Below, piece by piece: positions 11,190-24,067 of a stretch of 64,000 nucleotides of DNA. A model generated the notes under the pieces. It was not told the origin of the DNA, did not search any database, and saw only the letters and a list, made by a program, of their open reading frames with translations. A program made the position numbers and the translations under genes. Numbering within the stretch: position 1 is the first letter of the stretch; the number at the start of each line of letters is the position of its first letter. This DNA is from Nageia nagi (Eukaryota > Pinophyta): assembly GCA_050084985.1 (NCBI GenBank), contig JBITNC010000001.1:215016001-215080000 (forward strand), in the 5' to 3' direction.

Positions 11190-13240
11190 ATGCAGTATCT
11201 TCTAAAGGAAGAAAATAGAAAAGTTAATGAATTCATTAAAATTCAAGAACAAGAGAATAAATTAAAAAAAATGAAAGATAAACTTCTTAGAGATAAAAGG
11301 AAATTCATAGAACAAGAACAAGAAAACAAAGAAAGAAATGAGTTCCTAGAACAAGAAAAGAAAATACTTCATAAAGAACATGAGATTCAACTTCATTTAC
11401 AAGAATTACAACTTAAAGAATTAAAAAATTAAAAAATAAAAAGGGAACAATATCTACGTATGGAGAAAGAAAAATAAAGACAGTGGGATGAATATCAAAA
11501 AATAAAAAATTTGAAACCTAAAACTCCTGAAGGAAAGTCAAATACAAAGATATCGAGATCCTTACTTAGACAAATAAGAAGTGATGGATAAAGAATAGCC
11601 ATTATATTACAAAAGGAAATGGATAAAGAACTAGAATTTCAAAAATTATATGATAAACAAAAGCAAGATTCCATTAAAAGTTGGGTTGAACAAACCCAAA
11701 ATAAAAAAAAACAACCTAATTACAAAGGAAAAGATATATATGGAAAAATTATATCCCAAAAACCTCCTAAAATCTCTATTCCATGATGTCATTCACCTCT
11801 TAAAATATTGCCTCCACCACCATCAGAGTTTCCTTTTGACTATGAGTCTTACACTTCAAGATCAATTTCGAAAAAGAATCCGAATACTTGAAGATATCAT
11901 AGACACACTCAAGGTCATAGAACTGATAAAGAATTAGAAGACTTTATGAAGGATTTTATAAATCAAGAAATGAATGTTCAAGGACTTAAAAAGTTAAATT
12001 ATAGAAACATTTACAATGATCCTATTCATCTAAGTGTTCCAAAAAAGAAATTACCATATAGGTTTGAATTTCCTAAGATAGAATCATTCAAGGGAAGAGA
12101 AGATCCCAAAGAACACTTGAGAAAATTTACATTTTCTAGCTACCAAATAGCTAATTATGACTCATTAATGTTACGTATATTTCCTATGACACTCGTAGGT
12201 CAAGCTTTGGATTGGTATAATAGTTTACCTATCCATAGTCTATATATGTTCGAACAATTAGCTAATCAATTTCTTCAACACTTTAAAATTAATATTAAAG
12301 AAAGATCTTCAATTACTGATCTTACAAGATTACAATAGTTTCCTAATGAAACTATACAAGATTACATCTCAAGATGGTGGGCTATACTCACTAGTATGCC
12401 TTATACAATACCACAAGAAGAACTGGTTAAATTATTTAGCCAAAGTTGTTTAAGACCAATAGCTAGTATTCTCCAAATTCAACAACATAAAACTTTTGAA
12501 GAAGCTATTGCTTAGGTAGTATTTATAGAAAGAGTTAAAATTCAAGATGGAGAAGTAAAACTCAAGAAAAAAGAATACAAAAAGGGTAATCAATATGAAA
12601 ACATTAGTAAACAACCACAAAATAATCAAATAGCTATGACAAAAAATTTTGGTCAATCTTCAAAAATCAAAGAAAATGCTGAACCTAAGCCTAAAAGAAA
12701 TTTTACCCCATTATCAAAACCATTAGTTGAAATACTTAAAAAATTATGTGATAATGGTATGATCACATTACCTGATATAAAACCTAAAAATCCTAATGCT
12801 AAAGGAAGCAAATGGTATAAGGAGAATAAATTTTGTGCTTATCATAGGCAAAAAGGACATAATACAAATAAATGTCGAACTTTACAACATAAAATTCAAG
12901 ACTTGATAGATAGTCAAAAAATAGATGTGGATAACCTAGTTGTGCCTTTGAATCAAAATTTAGGGATATATCAAAACCCCTTACCTTCACATCAAGCTAA
13001 CAATGTGGCAATTATCCCAAACCAAATGAACTATACATGGAATAATAAGGATATACCATTTATAGGAACTATAGATGATTCAATACATATGATTGGTATA
13101 GCTACACAAGCACAACAATATCAGAATAATTAGGATAATCTATGAAAAAATCAATCGATATCAAACCCAATTAATATACAACCTATACCTCCTCCACAAC
13201 AACCTAAAGTTTCGATAAAAGGTGCTCTTCAATGATAATT
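11190..13240 (+). pseudogene. gag: gag polyprotein of copy B
   Basis: Capsid/nucleocapsid precursor. The N-terminal ~130 residues are a highly charged Lys/Glu coiled coil (EENRKVNEFIKIQEQEN...). The retrotransposon gag core spans about 11990-12520, with FKGREDPKEHLRKF, LVGQALDWYNSLP and LANQFLQHFKINIKE. A Tat-type zinc-binding knuckle, FCAYHRQKGHNTNKC, lies at about 12832. Several stops (11430, 11475, 12337, 12513) and a shift near 11650-11940 break it. Homologous to D's gag at 43569-46125. True N terminus unknown because of the junction. Confidence 0.85.
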
Positions 13241-14000
13241 AAAAATGTCTCTAGTTAAGATGACCTTATTTGAATTATTACAATAGTCTGAGAGTTATAG
13301 GGAAGCTATGAATCAAATTCTATAAGAAATTCAAGTGGATGTTAGTAACCCCGATAATTTTATTTCAATAGTTGAAATTTTGAAGATATCTCAACAACCT
13401 AGTATCACCTTCTACGAACAAGAAAAATTAAATAATGATGGACTAGGTGGACTTGATCCACCTTTACATATAATGGGTAAAGTAGATGGGAGATTATTTA
13501 AAAGAATTTTGATATATGAAGGTTTAGCTATAAATATAATTTCAGATGCTACATACAAAAATTTGAATTTATCAGATTCATTTATCTTAGCTCCTTCTTT
13601 ACAAATTAGGGCATTTAATGATGCAGTGTGTTCAACTTTGGGATCAATAGTGCTATCGATTATAGTAGGGGCTAAAACCATTCAAACTTTATTACATGTA
13701 ATTGAAGGAAATATTATACAATACAACATTCTTTTAGGACACCCATGGATTAGAGAAATGCAATGTGTTCCATCAACTTATCATGGATGTTTAAAATACA
13801 TCTATAAAGATAAAGTTCATTATGTGTTTAAAGATCTAGACCCTTATTCACATTGTAATTTAATTTTTGATCTAAATAAAGTGACATTATCATCCCCTAA
13901 TTTATCAACCATATTAATGAACAAAAATATGAATCAATCTGAAGTCATAAAAGAAAAAAATGATATAGCTATACAAGATAAAAATACTTGAGAAAAAGTT
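13241..14000 (+). pseudogene. Retropepsin-like protease domain of copy B
   Basis: Aspartic protease that would cleave the Gag-Pol precursor. GGLDPPLHIMGKVDG is followed by the active-site region ILIYEGLAINIIS, where families have D-[ST/N]-G-[AS]; the catalytic Asp is replaced by Tyr and the second position by Glu. The C-terminal fold signature NILLGHPWIREMQCVPS is intact. The block 13335-13991 is open. The active-site loss means this copy could not process its own polyprotein even if translated. Confidence 0.75.
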
Positions 14001-14520
14001 GCTAAAACTTTATATGAAAAACATGGGGCTTCTTCATCAAAACAAGTAAATACTACATCTAATAATAATCCATCCAATGTATATCTAGTAAAAGTTAAAT
14101 TAATAGATTTGGGTATGGGAGAATATGACATAAATGATGTTGTGTTTAATATACCTTTAGCACAACAAATGGGAAGATTATCTGAATCACCTAGCATAAT
14201 TGGACAAATAGTACCTTTAGGAGAAGTACCTAATCAGATAATGTTTATCTATGTAGGAATAGTAGATTCTGTGTCAACAATATCCAATCAAACATATGAA
14301 GGAAATTTCAATAATGATGTGAAATATTTATCACCATGTTCAAGAACATTTGTCTTAAACTATTTTAACAAATGTAATTGGCAAGGACGAGGATTGGGTC
14401 GATATGAACAGGGTCCATGAGAAATAATTGAATTATGATACTAAGATCCCACTGATAAAAGGGGATTAGGTTATCAAAATAAATGTAAAAATTTGCTAAA
14501 TTAGGAAATTTAGGAGAAGA
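14001..14520 (+). pseudogene. Protease-RT linker with G-patch motif, copy B
   Basis: A largely open stretch (14109-14420) ends in NWQGRGLGRYEQGP followed after two stops by KRGLGYQ. This is the glycine pattern of a G-patch (RNA-binding) segment, known downstream of protease in some retroelements. The part before it (GMGEYDINDVVFNIPLAQQM) is conserved in character but unassigned. Confidence 0.55.
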
Positions 14521-15208
14521 GAATTTGGATTATAATGAAGAAATTTTAGAGAAAGAATCTATAGTACAAGAAATTATTAATATAAGAGAAGAATAATTAA
14601 GTGAAATGGATGTCTTAGAAGGGGTAAAAATGCTCTTTATTAATAATATTGAGCCACCCTAGAATCATTCATGCTTACCAAGTGATATATAAGAATAAAT
14701 AAATAAAAATGTCGAATCATCAATCATTCCATATTCAGGTATACTATCGATAAATATGGTTACAATAAAAGAGAATGATATCGAAGATCAAAATAATGAA
14801 CAAATAGATGAAGTTAACAAAAATCAAAATTTAATCAAAATAATATTCAATACTTCTACAGATGAAGTAATTGTTGATTTCTCTCTTATATCATCCAATC
14901 CTTCGGTACATGAATTCAAAAATGTAGATCACATATTTGGTTCCCATGAAAGTCAAGTATGCAAGAATGAACAAACTCAAGAACATGATAAAGAATATAG
15001 TGTTAATGATAATGGTTGGATACCAGTACCAAATCAATTAGAAGAAGGGTCACATATGCTTACTGAAAAAATCTTAGAAATAAATATTAGTAATGATCCT
15101 CAAAATCCTAAAATCATTCAATTAGGAGAAAGCCTCACAAAAAATGAACAAGAAATTATAACCTTATTAAAAGAATAAGAAAAGGTATTTGCATGGTAAT
15201 ATGCAGAC
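14521..15208 (+). pseudogene. Acidic linker before RT, copy B
   Basis: 14756-15178 is open (140 codons), rich in Asn, Glu and Ile, with the conserved pre-RT segment NPKIIQLGESLTKNEQEIIT, then a stop before VFAW-YADMPRIDP. In Ty3/gypsy elements this matches the stretch before the RT fingers. 14521-14755 is broken by several stops. Confidence 0.6.
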
Positions 15209-16012
15209 ATGCCTAGAATAGATCCTAAATTAGTAGTACATAATTTAGCATTAAAGTCTGATACTAAACCTGTTAAACAAAAATTACGTAAAATGCATCC
15301 TACTATAGCATTAATGGTAAAAGAAGAACTTCAAAAATTATTAGAAGCTAAATTTATACAACCTATAGATTATTCAAATTGGATATCTAATATGGTACCT
15401 ATGAAAAAACCAAGTGGAAAAATAAGAATATGGATAGATTTTTGTGATCTTAACAAAGCTTGTCCTAAGGATGATTTCCCTCTACCTAGCATTGATAGTT
15501 TGGTAGATTTGATAGCAGGACATGATATGTTGTCATTAATGGATAGATTTTCTGGTTATAATCAAATAAAAATAGCCACTGAAGATCAACATAAAATGAA
15601 TTTTATAACTCCTTGGGGTACCTTTTGTTATAAAGTTATGCCTTTTGGATTAAAAAATGTTGGGGCAACTTATCAAAGGGCTATGACTTATATATTCCAT
15701 GATTATATGCATGACATAGTAGAAGATTATGTTGATGATTTGTTGGTTAGATCTAAATATCAAGTAGATCATGGAAAAGACGTAATTAAAGTCTTAGATA
15801 GATTATTAGAACATAAAGTAAGATTAAATCCAAAAAAATGTGTTTTTGGTGTAACTTCAGGAAAATTATTAGGATTTATTGTGTCCCAACGAGGAATTGA
15901 AATAGATCCTAGTAAAGTGAAGGCAGTAGTAGACATGCCACCTCTTGCAAATCTAACACAATTACAAAGTTTACAGGGCAAGTTACAAGCCATTAGAAGG
16001 TTTATAGCTTAA
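15209..16012 (+). pseudogene. Reverse transcriptase domain of copy B
   Basis: RNA-dependent DNA polymerase; 267 open codons. Motifs in order: VKEELQKLLEAKFIQPI; WISNMVPMKKPSGKIR; DLNKACPKDDFPLPSID; LSLMDRFSGYNQI with the first catalytic Asp; KVMPFGLKNVGATYQRAM; and the YVDD box (VEDYVDDLLVRS, about 15727). The thumb and FGVTSGKLLGFIVSQRGIEIDP follow. It opens at MPRIDP after a stop at 15176 and closes at a TAA (16010) that interrupts a conserved region (QAIRRFIA-L in C continues). Active-site residues are intact; only neighbouring stops disable the polyprotein. Confidence 0.93.
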
Positions 16013-16560
16013 CTTTTTGATAAATGCAAGCCATTTACAAAACTATTAAAAAAGGGAGTAGAATATCATTGGGGCAAAGAGCAATAAGATGCATTCAATG
16101 AAATTAAAAGATATTTATTATCTCCTCCTATATTAAGTCCACCAAGAAAGGGTATACCCTTTTTGTTATATATTTCTACTACTAAAATTGCTTTAGAAAC
16201 AATGCTTGCTCAAAAGAATGAACACAATAAAGAACAAGCTATATATTATCTAAGTAGAACACTTGTGAGCTATGAGATTAAGTATATATATTTGGAAAAA
16301 TTATGTCTTGCTATCATTTTTGCTACTAAAAAACATCGACATTATATGCTTAATCATACAACATATGTCATCTCTAAAGTGAATCCATTGAAATATATGA
16401 TGAATAAAACCTATCAAAATTCAAGAACTGTAAAGTGGATAATGCATTTAACTGAATTTGATTTACATTTTATTGGACAAAAGTCAATAAAAGGATAAGT
16501 AATTGCTGATTATCTTGTTGATGCTCCATTGCAAGATAATAAACCACTTGTCATTGAATT
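16013..16560 (+). pseudogene. RNase H domain of copy B
   Basis: RT connection and Ty3-type RNase H. Signatures are EYHWGKEQ-DAF, LLSPPILSPPRKG, FLLYISTTKIALETMLAQ, YYLSRTLVSYEIKY, KHRHYMLNHTTYVISK and KWIMHLTEFDLHF. Stops occur at 16012, 16087 and 16496. It would remove the RNA strand of the cDNA hybrid. Confidence 0.85.
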
Positions 16561-17090
16561 ACCTGATGATGGGGTGTTTTAGTTAGATGAAATTGAAATA
16601 CCTGTAGAACCTAAAGATGATTGGGATATGACAATACACTTTGATGGTTCTCAATGTGAATAAGGTGGTGGAGTAGGTGTTGTATTTATAACACTGCAAG
16701 GGATCCCTATACCATATTCATTTAAACTAAAATTTCCTTGTACTAATAATAATGCATAATACGAGGCTTTGATATTAGCATTAAAAATTGCTATTAAATT
16801 AAAACTTAAAAGAATTAAGATTATTAGAGATTCTTTACTCATTGTAAATCAAGTGAAAGGAATCTATCAATGTAAAGAACCTTTACTTCAAAAGTATAAA
16901 GTGTTAGTTGAGGAATTATTAAAACTTTTTGACCAATTTAGTATAAAAGTGGCACCAAGATCATCTAATAGATTTGCAGATGCTATGGATTCTATTGGAT
17001 CTCTTATCCCAGAAGATCCTAAAAAATATTCAATTCAAGTTGAAATAATTCAATTGTCTCAATCATCATTACAATAGGAAGATGAAGAAA
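16561..17090 (+). pseudogene. Second, archaeal-type RNase H (aRH) of copy B
   Basis: A second RNase H between the first RNase H and the integrase, the hallmark of Tat-lineage elements. Signatures: MTIHFDGSQCE (first catalytic Asp), GGGVGVVFIT, FPCTNNNA-YEALILAL (catalytic Glu), IIRDSLLIVNQVKG (Asp) and PRSSNRFADAM (terminal Asp). In C the same domain is open for 190 codons (62584-62012). B has stops at 16660, 16757 and 17075. Confidence 0.85.
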
Positions 17091-18375
17091 AAAGTGTATT
17101 AAATATTAATGTAACTGATAAAGATAATTGGTACAAAGAATTGATAGATTTTTTAAAAGTTGGAACTCTTCCTACAAACCTTAATAAATCATCACGATGA
17201 GCTTTTAAAATTAAAGCAACTAAATATTGTTTGATAGGGGATATCTTGCATTGATGAAATTTCAATGGTATTTTACTCATATGCCTTGAATGGAATGATA
17301 TTAAAAAAGCTATATCCTTCACCCATGATGGAACATGCAGAGGACATTTTAATGGTGTTGCAATTGTAAAATGATTAATATGAATGGGGTATTATTGGCC
17401 AACTATGGAAAAAGATTGTTGTGAATATGTTAAAAAATGTTTTAAATGTCAACAATATGCTCATTTATTTTCACAACCATCTTAAGAACTACATCCTATA
17501 CAATCACTTTGGCCATTCTCTAAATGGGCATTAGATTTAATAGAACAAATTACACCTACATCTTCTGGTGGACACAAGTTCATCATTACAACAATTGAAT
17601 ATTTTACTAAATGGGTAGAGGCTATTCCCATGACTTCCACCACTGGTTCACGAATTGCTGAATTTATAGAAAATTATATTATATGTAGATTCGGCATACC
17701 GAACCAATTAATTATGGATAATGGAAAAAATTTTAAAAATAAGGATGTAAAACAAATATGTGATAAGTATAAAATTAAATAAAGTTTTTCCACTCCATAT
17801 TATCCATAAGGCAATGGACAAGCAGAGGCTACTAATAAAACTATTCGAAATATCTTAGCAAAAATAGTAAATGATTCTCATAGAAATTGGCATATGCAAA
17901 TACCAAAAGCCTTATGGGCTTATCATACCAGTGTATGCACTCCTATTGGGGCAACACCATTCTCTTTAGTATATGGAACAGAAGCCATCCTACCTATAGA
18001 ACTTGAGATACCATCTCTTAGAGTAAATCTAAGTGAGCAAAATTCTGATGAGGGAGCAAGATAGACTCACTTAGATCAGTTATTACTTTTAGATAAAAAA
18101 TGTATTAATGCTTTAGAGCATATGCATGTTTATCAGAAGAGGATAAAATGAGCTTTTGATAAAAGGGCTCTAATTCATGAGTTCAAAATAGGTGATTTGG
18201 TTTTAAAAGAAAATCAACAAACTTCACGAATAGAATGATAGCTTAGTGATAAGTTTGTTCCAAATTGGTTAGGACCATATATCATTAAGAAAAAATTCAG
18301 TAAAGGAACTTATCATTTATCAAATTTAGAAGGAAATGAAGAGCATGAACCTATAAATATCATGCATCTTTGACC
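17091..18375 (+). pseudogene. Integrase of copy B
   Basis: Catalyses insertion of the cDNA. The HHCC zinc region is HDGTCRGH then CCEYVKKCFKCQQ (17320-17460). The DD35E core is WALDLIEQ (Asp), LIMDNGKNF (Asp) and PYYP-GNGQAEATNKTI (Glu), with KWVEAIPMTSTTGSRIAEFI between. The C-terminal part has AFDKRALIHEFKIGDLVLKE, a GPY/F-like module; no chromodomain follows. About eight stops or shifts, several CAA or CAG to TAA or TAG. Confidence 0.88.
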
Positions 18376-18491
18376 CTTCTATACATAAAAAAAAGTGTAC
18401 GTTAGTCTTCTTTTGTTTTATTTTATTGTTAAAATAATAAATAAATAAAAGTATTAATATTTTTCAAGTGTTAATGATTAAAATAGAAAAG

Positions 18492-19694
18492 ATGAATCTA
18501 GCAAAGGAATCTACTGAAGGTAGCATAGTGCAACCACAAGTACGATTTCCACTGCCAAGATATCTAGGTGATTTAGCATTAACATATATAAAACATAGAT
18601 TTGATTTTAATCTCTTAAATTATTTACGATTGACTATTGATGAATAATTTGAAAGAACATACCATATGTTTTGTGGTATAAATAATGGTTGGGAAGTCAC
18701 TTTTTGTGCATATGAAGCTGGCATTATTTTAGATCCATAAATCTATTTCACCCATAGGGAAAGAATATCACAAGAAATAACAACTTTCTACCTACAATGG
18801 CCTTATGGAATATCGAAAATCATCATAAATTGTCAATTAACTGAGTATTCACTCCTTTTAGCTAGGCTAAAATATGTTAAACAATTAACTAAAAGCCTAA
18901 AATGGATAGATGAACTTTTACATTATTTACCTCATAAAAGGGTAATTTATGATTTTTCAAATACTTTTGTGGCTTTTCCTCCTAGAATGTTACAACAACA
19001 ATATAGGCAAACTCACAAATTTCTTTGCATGCAAATGCAACATACAATTTGGAAACAAAGATTAGAGAAAAGGCAAGCTTGCCGTATTACCAAACTTACA
19101 ACGATAAATCAAATAAGGGTTAGAAATAAGATTATCAAAAAACTATCAAAAAGATATAGAGTACAAAATAATGGAAGTTATCTTCCAAGGTTTGAAAGTA
19201 GGTATGACAAAGATCTCTTTATGAAAGTTATTCGTAATGTTCCTACTCCTTTGTATTCAAATATCTTTTCCATGCCTATTGAAATACAATAAAAAATGGC
19301 CTTGATGCTTTATGATACACATGAATCTTATGGTTGGGATGTCAAAGTAAATGGATATCAAGTTATTGTTTGTATCAACACATTTGAGTTATGGTGTTCT
19401 CCTAACTCAAAATATGATTTAATGATATATTTCTATCTTCTATGGCCTATAGAAAAGCCCAAAATAATAGTTGATTGTACTCACAACCTAACTTTAAAAC
19501 ATCGAGAACAAATCATCTCAATCACACAAATCGTAACATTCAAACACTTAGATTATTGTGTTCCAGAAATCTATCATAATCAAGTGGTATTAGATTTTAG
19601 TTTTTTGTTTAGTTCAACACATTGTTCATTTAATCCTAATGCAGTTCAAACTCGATTTGAATGCATCATGAATAGATTCCCTAGAAGAATATAA
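18492..19694 (+). pseudogene. ORF2: unknown ~400-residue protein downstream of integrase, copy B
   Basis: Sense-strand ORF starting about 115 bp after the integrase stop. I chose the ATG at 18492 because the upstream in-frame ATG (18474) is cut off by a stop in copy C. It runs through two in-frame stops (about 18645 and 19290) to TAA 19692-19694. Conserved in all three copies: SIVQPQVRFPLPRYLGDLAL, LPHKRVIYDFSN, RYDKDLFMKVI and GWDVKVNGYQVIVCI. About 395 residues, mixed alpha/beta composition, rich in Tyr, Ile, His and Cys; no signal peptide, membrane span, zinc knuckle or PMD signature. Its position matches accessory or env-like ORFs of other gypsy elements, but there is no env feature. Function unknown. 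Confidence 0.75.
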
Positions 19695-20640
19695 AAATAA
19701 ATAAAAAAAATTAAAAAATTATAAAATCCTAAAAAAATAAAATTATAAAATCATAAAAAATTGAAAACTATAAAACACATAAAAATTATAAAATTATAAA
19801 ATCTACCTAGATGGAAACATCTAGAGGTCACTTGGCAATTGGGTGCCCTGCCCCTGTATGATGTAAATATATGTTGCATGTCATTATAAAAGTGATTATC
19901 CAGTAAATGTGTAATGTGTGAAAAGGTCATTTTAGAATAATTTCCTTGTTATCACTACATTCACTTTGTCTTTTTTTTCATAAAGAAATGATATACCATA
20001 TATGATAGAAAAACATAAAGTTTGTGTTTGAAGAAAAATCTAAAACTCCAAACACTTAATACATTAAAGAATTCTAAGAGAATTTGAATGAAATCATTCT
20101 AAGAGATATTAAGAGTGAAAGTTATGTGTCTATCCTATTATTTGCTTCATCTTGAACCCAATAAAAAAAAATTACTACATTATATCAATGATTCTTGGGT
20201 GATTACAATATCCTCTACCAAGGCTATGGATGCCTGACTGGTAGTAGAGCAAGGTTGTAGCTAGATCAAGGGGTTAATCCTCATCGAGGCTATGGATGCC
20301 TATCTGGCAATGGGGCATACCTTACAAGTGGTGATATGTCCATTTTGGTTAGCGACCTTCTTTCCTATGGACCTCTATACGTTTCATATGGATAGACTAG
20401 CTTATTAATGTCTCTAAGATATTTCATCTCAAATGATCTAAGAAGGGAAATGAATCTCACTACACACATGGAGTTTTAGGTTTTTATTAACATATAACAA
20501 TATTGTTTGATATCATCTTAGGTTGTTAAATCTTGAGATAAATAAAGATAAGTTAGATGTTATAATAACTTGGTTACTAATCCAAAATCACCTAATCTTT
20601 TGTCATAGTTTGTATTTTGTTAGTGTTTAGAGTCATTTGT
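19695..20640. other. Non-coding 3' region of copy B
   Basis: Inverted homologue of 9241-10203. AT-rich, with short runs of A and a repeated segment containing GGCTATGGATGCCT at 20222 and 20285. No frame conserved between copies. Confidence 0.5.
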
Positions 20641-20960
20641 ATCATTTTGTTAAACCCATTTTTATTATTATCTATTACCTTTGAACATTATTAAAATTTG
20701 ATTTTCTTTGGAAAGGATAAAAATGATTATTTATTATTCCCCTAACCAAGATAAATTTAATGTTCATATGCATCCATAAGTCACTAGTTTGTCATGTCAA
20801 GAGGTTTATTGTAAAATTGTTAAGTATAGAAAATGATGAATACTGATTCTGTAAAAAATACAATAAACCAAAATAGAGTTAATGCTCATATGCAATTGAT
20901 TAGTTCATTGTGTCTATTGTAAAAAAATGTTAAGTGCCGAAAATGATGTATCTAATTCTA
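20640..20960. repeat. Tandem-repeat region of copy B (one good and one degraded unit)
   Basis: One clear unit at about 20680-20810, containing ATAAATTTAATGTTCATATG and CACTAGTTTGTCATGTCAAG, and a degraded unit at 20880-20950. The orthologous region holds two units in A and three in C. Confidence 0.6.
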
Positions 20961-21532
20961 CAAAAATATAATAAAAATATGTCCTTAAATAACTTAACTT
21001 ATTTAAATAACTATGTTATTCCATTTATCAATAACTTAAAGTAACTTAACTTATTAAAATTATAAATTAGATTTATTGTTTATAGCAACTATAATCATAC
21101 TTATTATTAAATTAATTTTGAGATTAGTAACATCATCAAACTAATTTGTTGATATATGTTATATATTTTATCATTATTTAAAAATTATAAAAAGTATCCT
21201 CAAAATTATACATCATACATTCCACAATTATATCTATGCATCATACATTTTGAAAATTACATCTATCATTAACATCTAGTCATCATCAAGTAATTAAAAG
21301 ACAATTATATTTATTATAATTTACATAACATCACATTATACCTATTTTATCATAAATCTATATATAGAATGAAAGCTCATGCATCAAAAATCATACAAGT
21401 ACCATAAATATCAAATATCTATCTATCTATATATACATCATAATAGTCCATCAAAAGGTCATCATAACATCATGAATCATAAAATAAAACTACAAGGGTC
21501 TAATAACCTCATAAGTATATACAAAAATAATA

Positions 21533-23920
21533 TCATGAAAAAGGGTATCCTCAAGGACTACCCCAACCACTACCTTATCTGCTAGGACTACTCAATCGCC
21601 TCTGCTATCTACTAGTCTCTCTAGTACCCTAACCTAGAGGAGTAGTGCCTATAGATCCTGTAGGACTACCTGGATGCTGAGCTCCCCGTAACTTGGATGA
21701 ACCAACAACACCTAAGGGAGATGCCCAGGGTGTACCACTCTTGTGTCCTACCTAGAGATCCAACTATGCCCTGTGTACTGCTACCTATCTGATATGCTGA
21801 GATATCTATAGGCATATAACTATCTGGAGGTATAGGATAGTGAGCCCTAGGAGTAAAAGCTAGAACACCTATCAGCCACATTTATACTATACCTCTATAA
21901 AAATCTTGTTGCTGACAAATTCCATAAGTGAAAATTGAAGAACCACCCCCAGAAGTATATGCTACTCCTAATTGATGAGCTTGAGTTCCCTATAAAGAAG
22001 AATGAGCCTCATCTCTCTTCTATCTGTATCTATCTCACTCAACCCTATACCTGTACATGCATGAGTTGGTCTATGCCAACTGGTATCTCAGCTCATAAAT
22101 ATCTCCTAGGAAAGTATTAATACTAGGAACCTATGTAGTAGGAGCCTCCTTGACTCCATGTGCAACCTCTGGGGTAGCTCCCTCCTCACCTACACCCATA
22201 GCCTCCTCCTCATGAGCTAACTCCTTAGGAGCATCTACCATGACCTCCTCACTGGTAGCATCCTCTCCTACAGCCTCTGTTCCTGTAGGCTCCTCGCCTA
22301 CCTCTCCCTCTCTTGCTACTGTACCCAACTCCTTAATAATACCAATGTGCTAATGAATGCGTTGACCCTCCAATCCACCCTCTAGGCCATCATCTCCCTC
22401 CTCCCACTAGGCACTAAATGCCTCAGACACCCCAATATCATCCTCTTTGATATCACACTCCAATGATCCCTCCTCCTGAGTAGGATCAGGCTCTACATAA
22501 ACCAACAGCTATACACCATCTGTTGAGATAGTGCCCTCATGTTGATATGGCACTGATGGTGCAAGCACATCTTGAACTAAGCCAAACTAATGATGCACTC
22601 TCTTAAAATGAAAATACTCCAAAAAATCTACTCGATGATCACTCAAAACATGTGGCTATCAAATACTAGTAAGCTTAGCTGCAAGCTCTCCCCAGATAGG
22701 ATACAAATGATAAGGTCTAAATCTCACTTGATCTAGAATCAAGTGACTAATCATGTGGTGATAATAACTCACATCTTAATGAACTCCATCTGATGGGTGA
22801 ATATAAAAATCATCACACCATTTGACTATGCTAGCCTCATAATCCAGGTGGCTACCAAACCCAAGCATCAACAACCTTGGAGGATGAGCCATAACTATAT
22901 GCTCATAAGCCCATGCCTGCAAGGTGATAGTAATGGATAAAGAGGCCCTATGCCCCTGATAATAAAAGAATAGCTCTCTATAAATCTGAGCTAATAGTGT
23001 AGGTGCCCAAGCATACACTATACCATGCTATATCATATCTGCAATAATGGGCAATAATGACCATGGAAACCTCCCACTGCCAATATTAGGGAGAGCATAA
23101 CACTATACTAAACCCATCAAGTATGAAAAATGGATCACCCCCTATTGATCCTCCATCCAATACTGGTAGTATCGGATGCCACCTGAGATAATCTTAGAAA
23201 TAATAGTATCAACTTGAGCAACCCCATATAAATAAGAAATAGCAGGTAAAGCTCCTGTTCTATCCACCATAGGAAAAATCCTCTGTCCATGAATGGGGAG
23301 TCTATACAATCTATGTATATCCTCCACTGTGATAGTCATCTCCCCTATCAAAAGATGAAAAGTACATGTCACTACATCCCATCTATCTAACAATGTAGCT
23401 AATAAAAGATACTCCCAATGAATGCAACCCATGTATGGTCCCACTCCAAAACCAATTGACCTAAAAAAAGTATGATCAACTGGACCAAGAAAATCTCTAC
23501 CCTCCTGTAGAATCGAGGGATATCTACCTCGAGGCTCAAAGATGTATCAAACCTGTGTAATGTTAAAAAGTTCAGCTAAAAAAAATGGTATTTCATACTA
23601 AAATGTCAATGTTTCTAATTTGTAACACTTAGTCATCGACATTCGCATTCCAAACACTAGTGATTCTGTCATCCATTCGGCCTAGGTCAGCAACTGTGGC
23701 CGAATTATAAAAAATTTTACAAAAAATAGAAATAAAAGCCTAATATACAAATTTTATCTGATAGAAATAATCAAAATAACTTCTAAACATCATTCATAGT
23801 TTAAATTTTAAAATTAAATAATTAAATTACAAATTATAAACAAAAAATAAAGTTATTTCAAAACCCTACCTCTTCCTGGATAGGTCGAGAATGTCTAATG
23901 GAGTGTCTACATGGAGGCAT
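21533..23920 (-). pseudogene. Antisense PMD gene, copy B
   Basis: Mirror copy of the gene at 6015. Exon 1 is 23920-23870 and keeps the GTAGGG donor. The intron ends in ACACAG and exon 2 starts at 23552. The best open block is 23444-23142: GCIHWEYLLLATLLDRWD, CTFHLLIGEMTITVEDIHR, LYRLPIHGQRIFPMVDR. A second block (23018-22776) holds QAWAYEHIVMAHPPRL. An acidic region (22328-22131) and a Ser/Pro tail end at TGA 21535-21533. Stops are scattered, including TGA at the second codon of exon 2 where CGA is expected. It lies antisense to B's own transcript, between ORF2 and the 3' LTR. Confidence 0.8.
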
Positions 23921-24067
23921 GGTGATTGTAATGAATATCAATGGCTAGAAATCAATGAAATTGCAATGGAAACTAGTTCTGGATGATAATGAGAGTGACA
24001 ACTAGAAAAGAAATGAATAAGAAAAAGTTAAAACTTTTTCTTTTTACTTACATCCAATGGAGAAATG

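Noticed and set aside
11100-11432. 110-codon intact ORF
   Set aside because: It is a chance fusion across the A/B junction: antisense ORF2 followed by the coiled-coil part of gag.
18492-19694. ORF2 as an env-like gene
   Set aside because: No signal peptide, membrane-spanning segment or furin-like site is visible; position alone is not enough.
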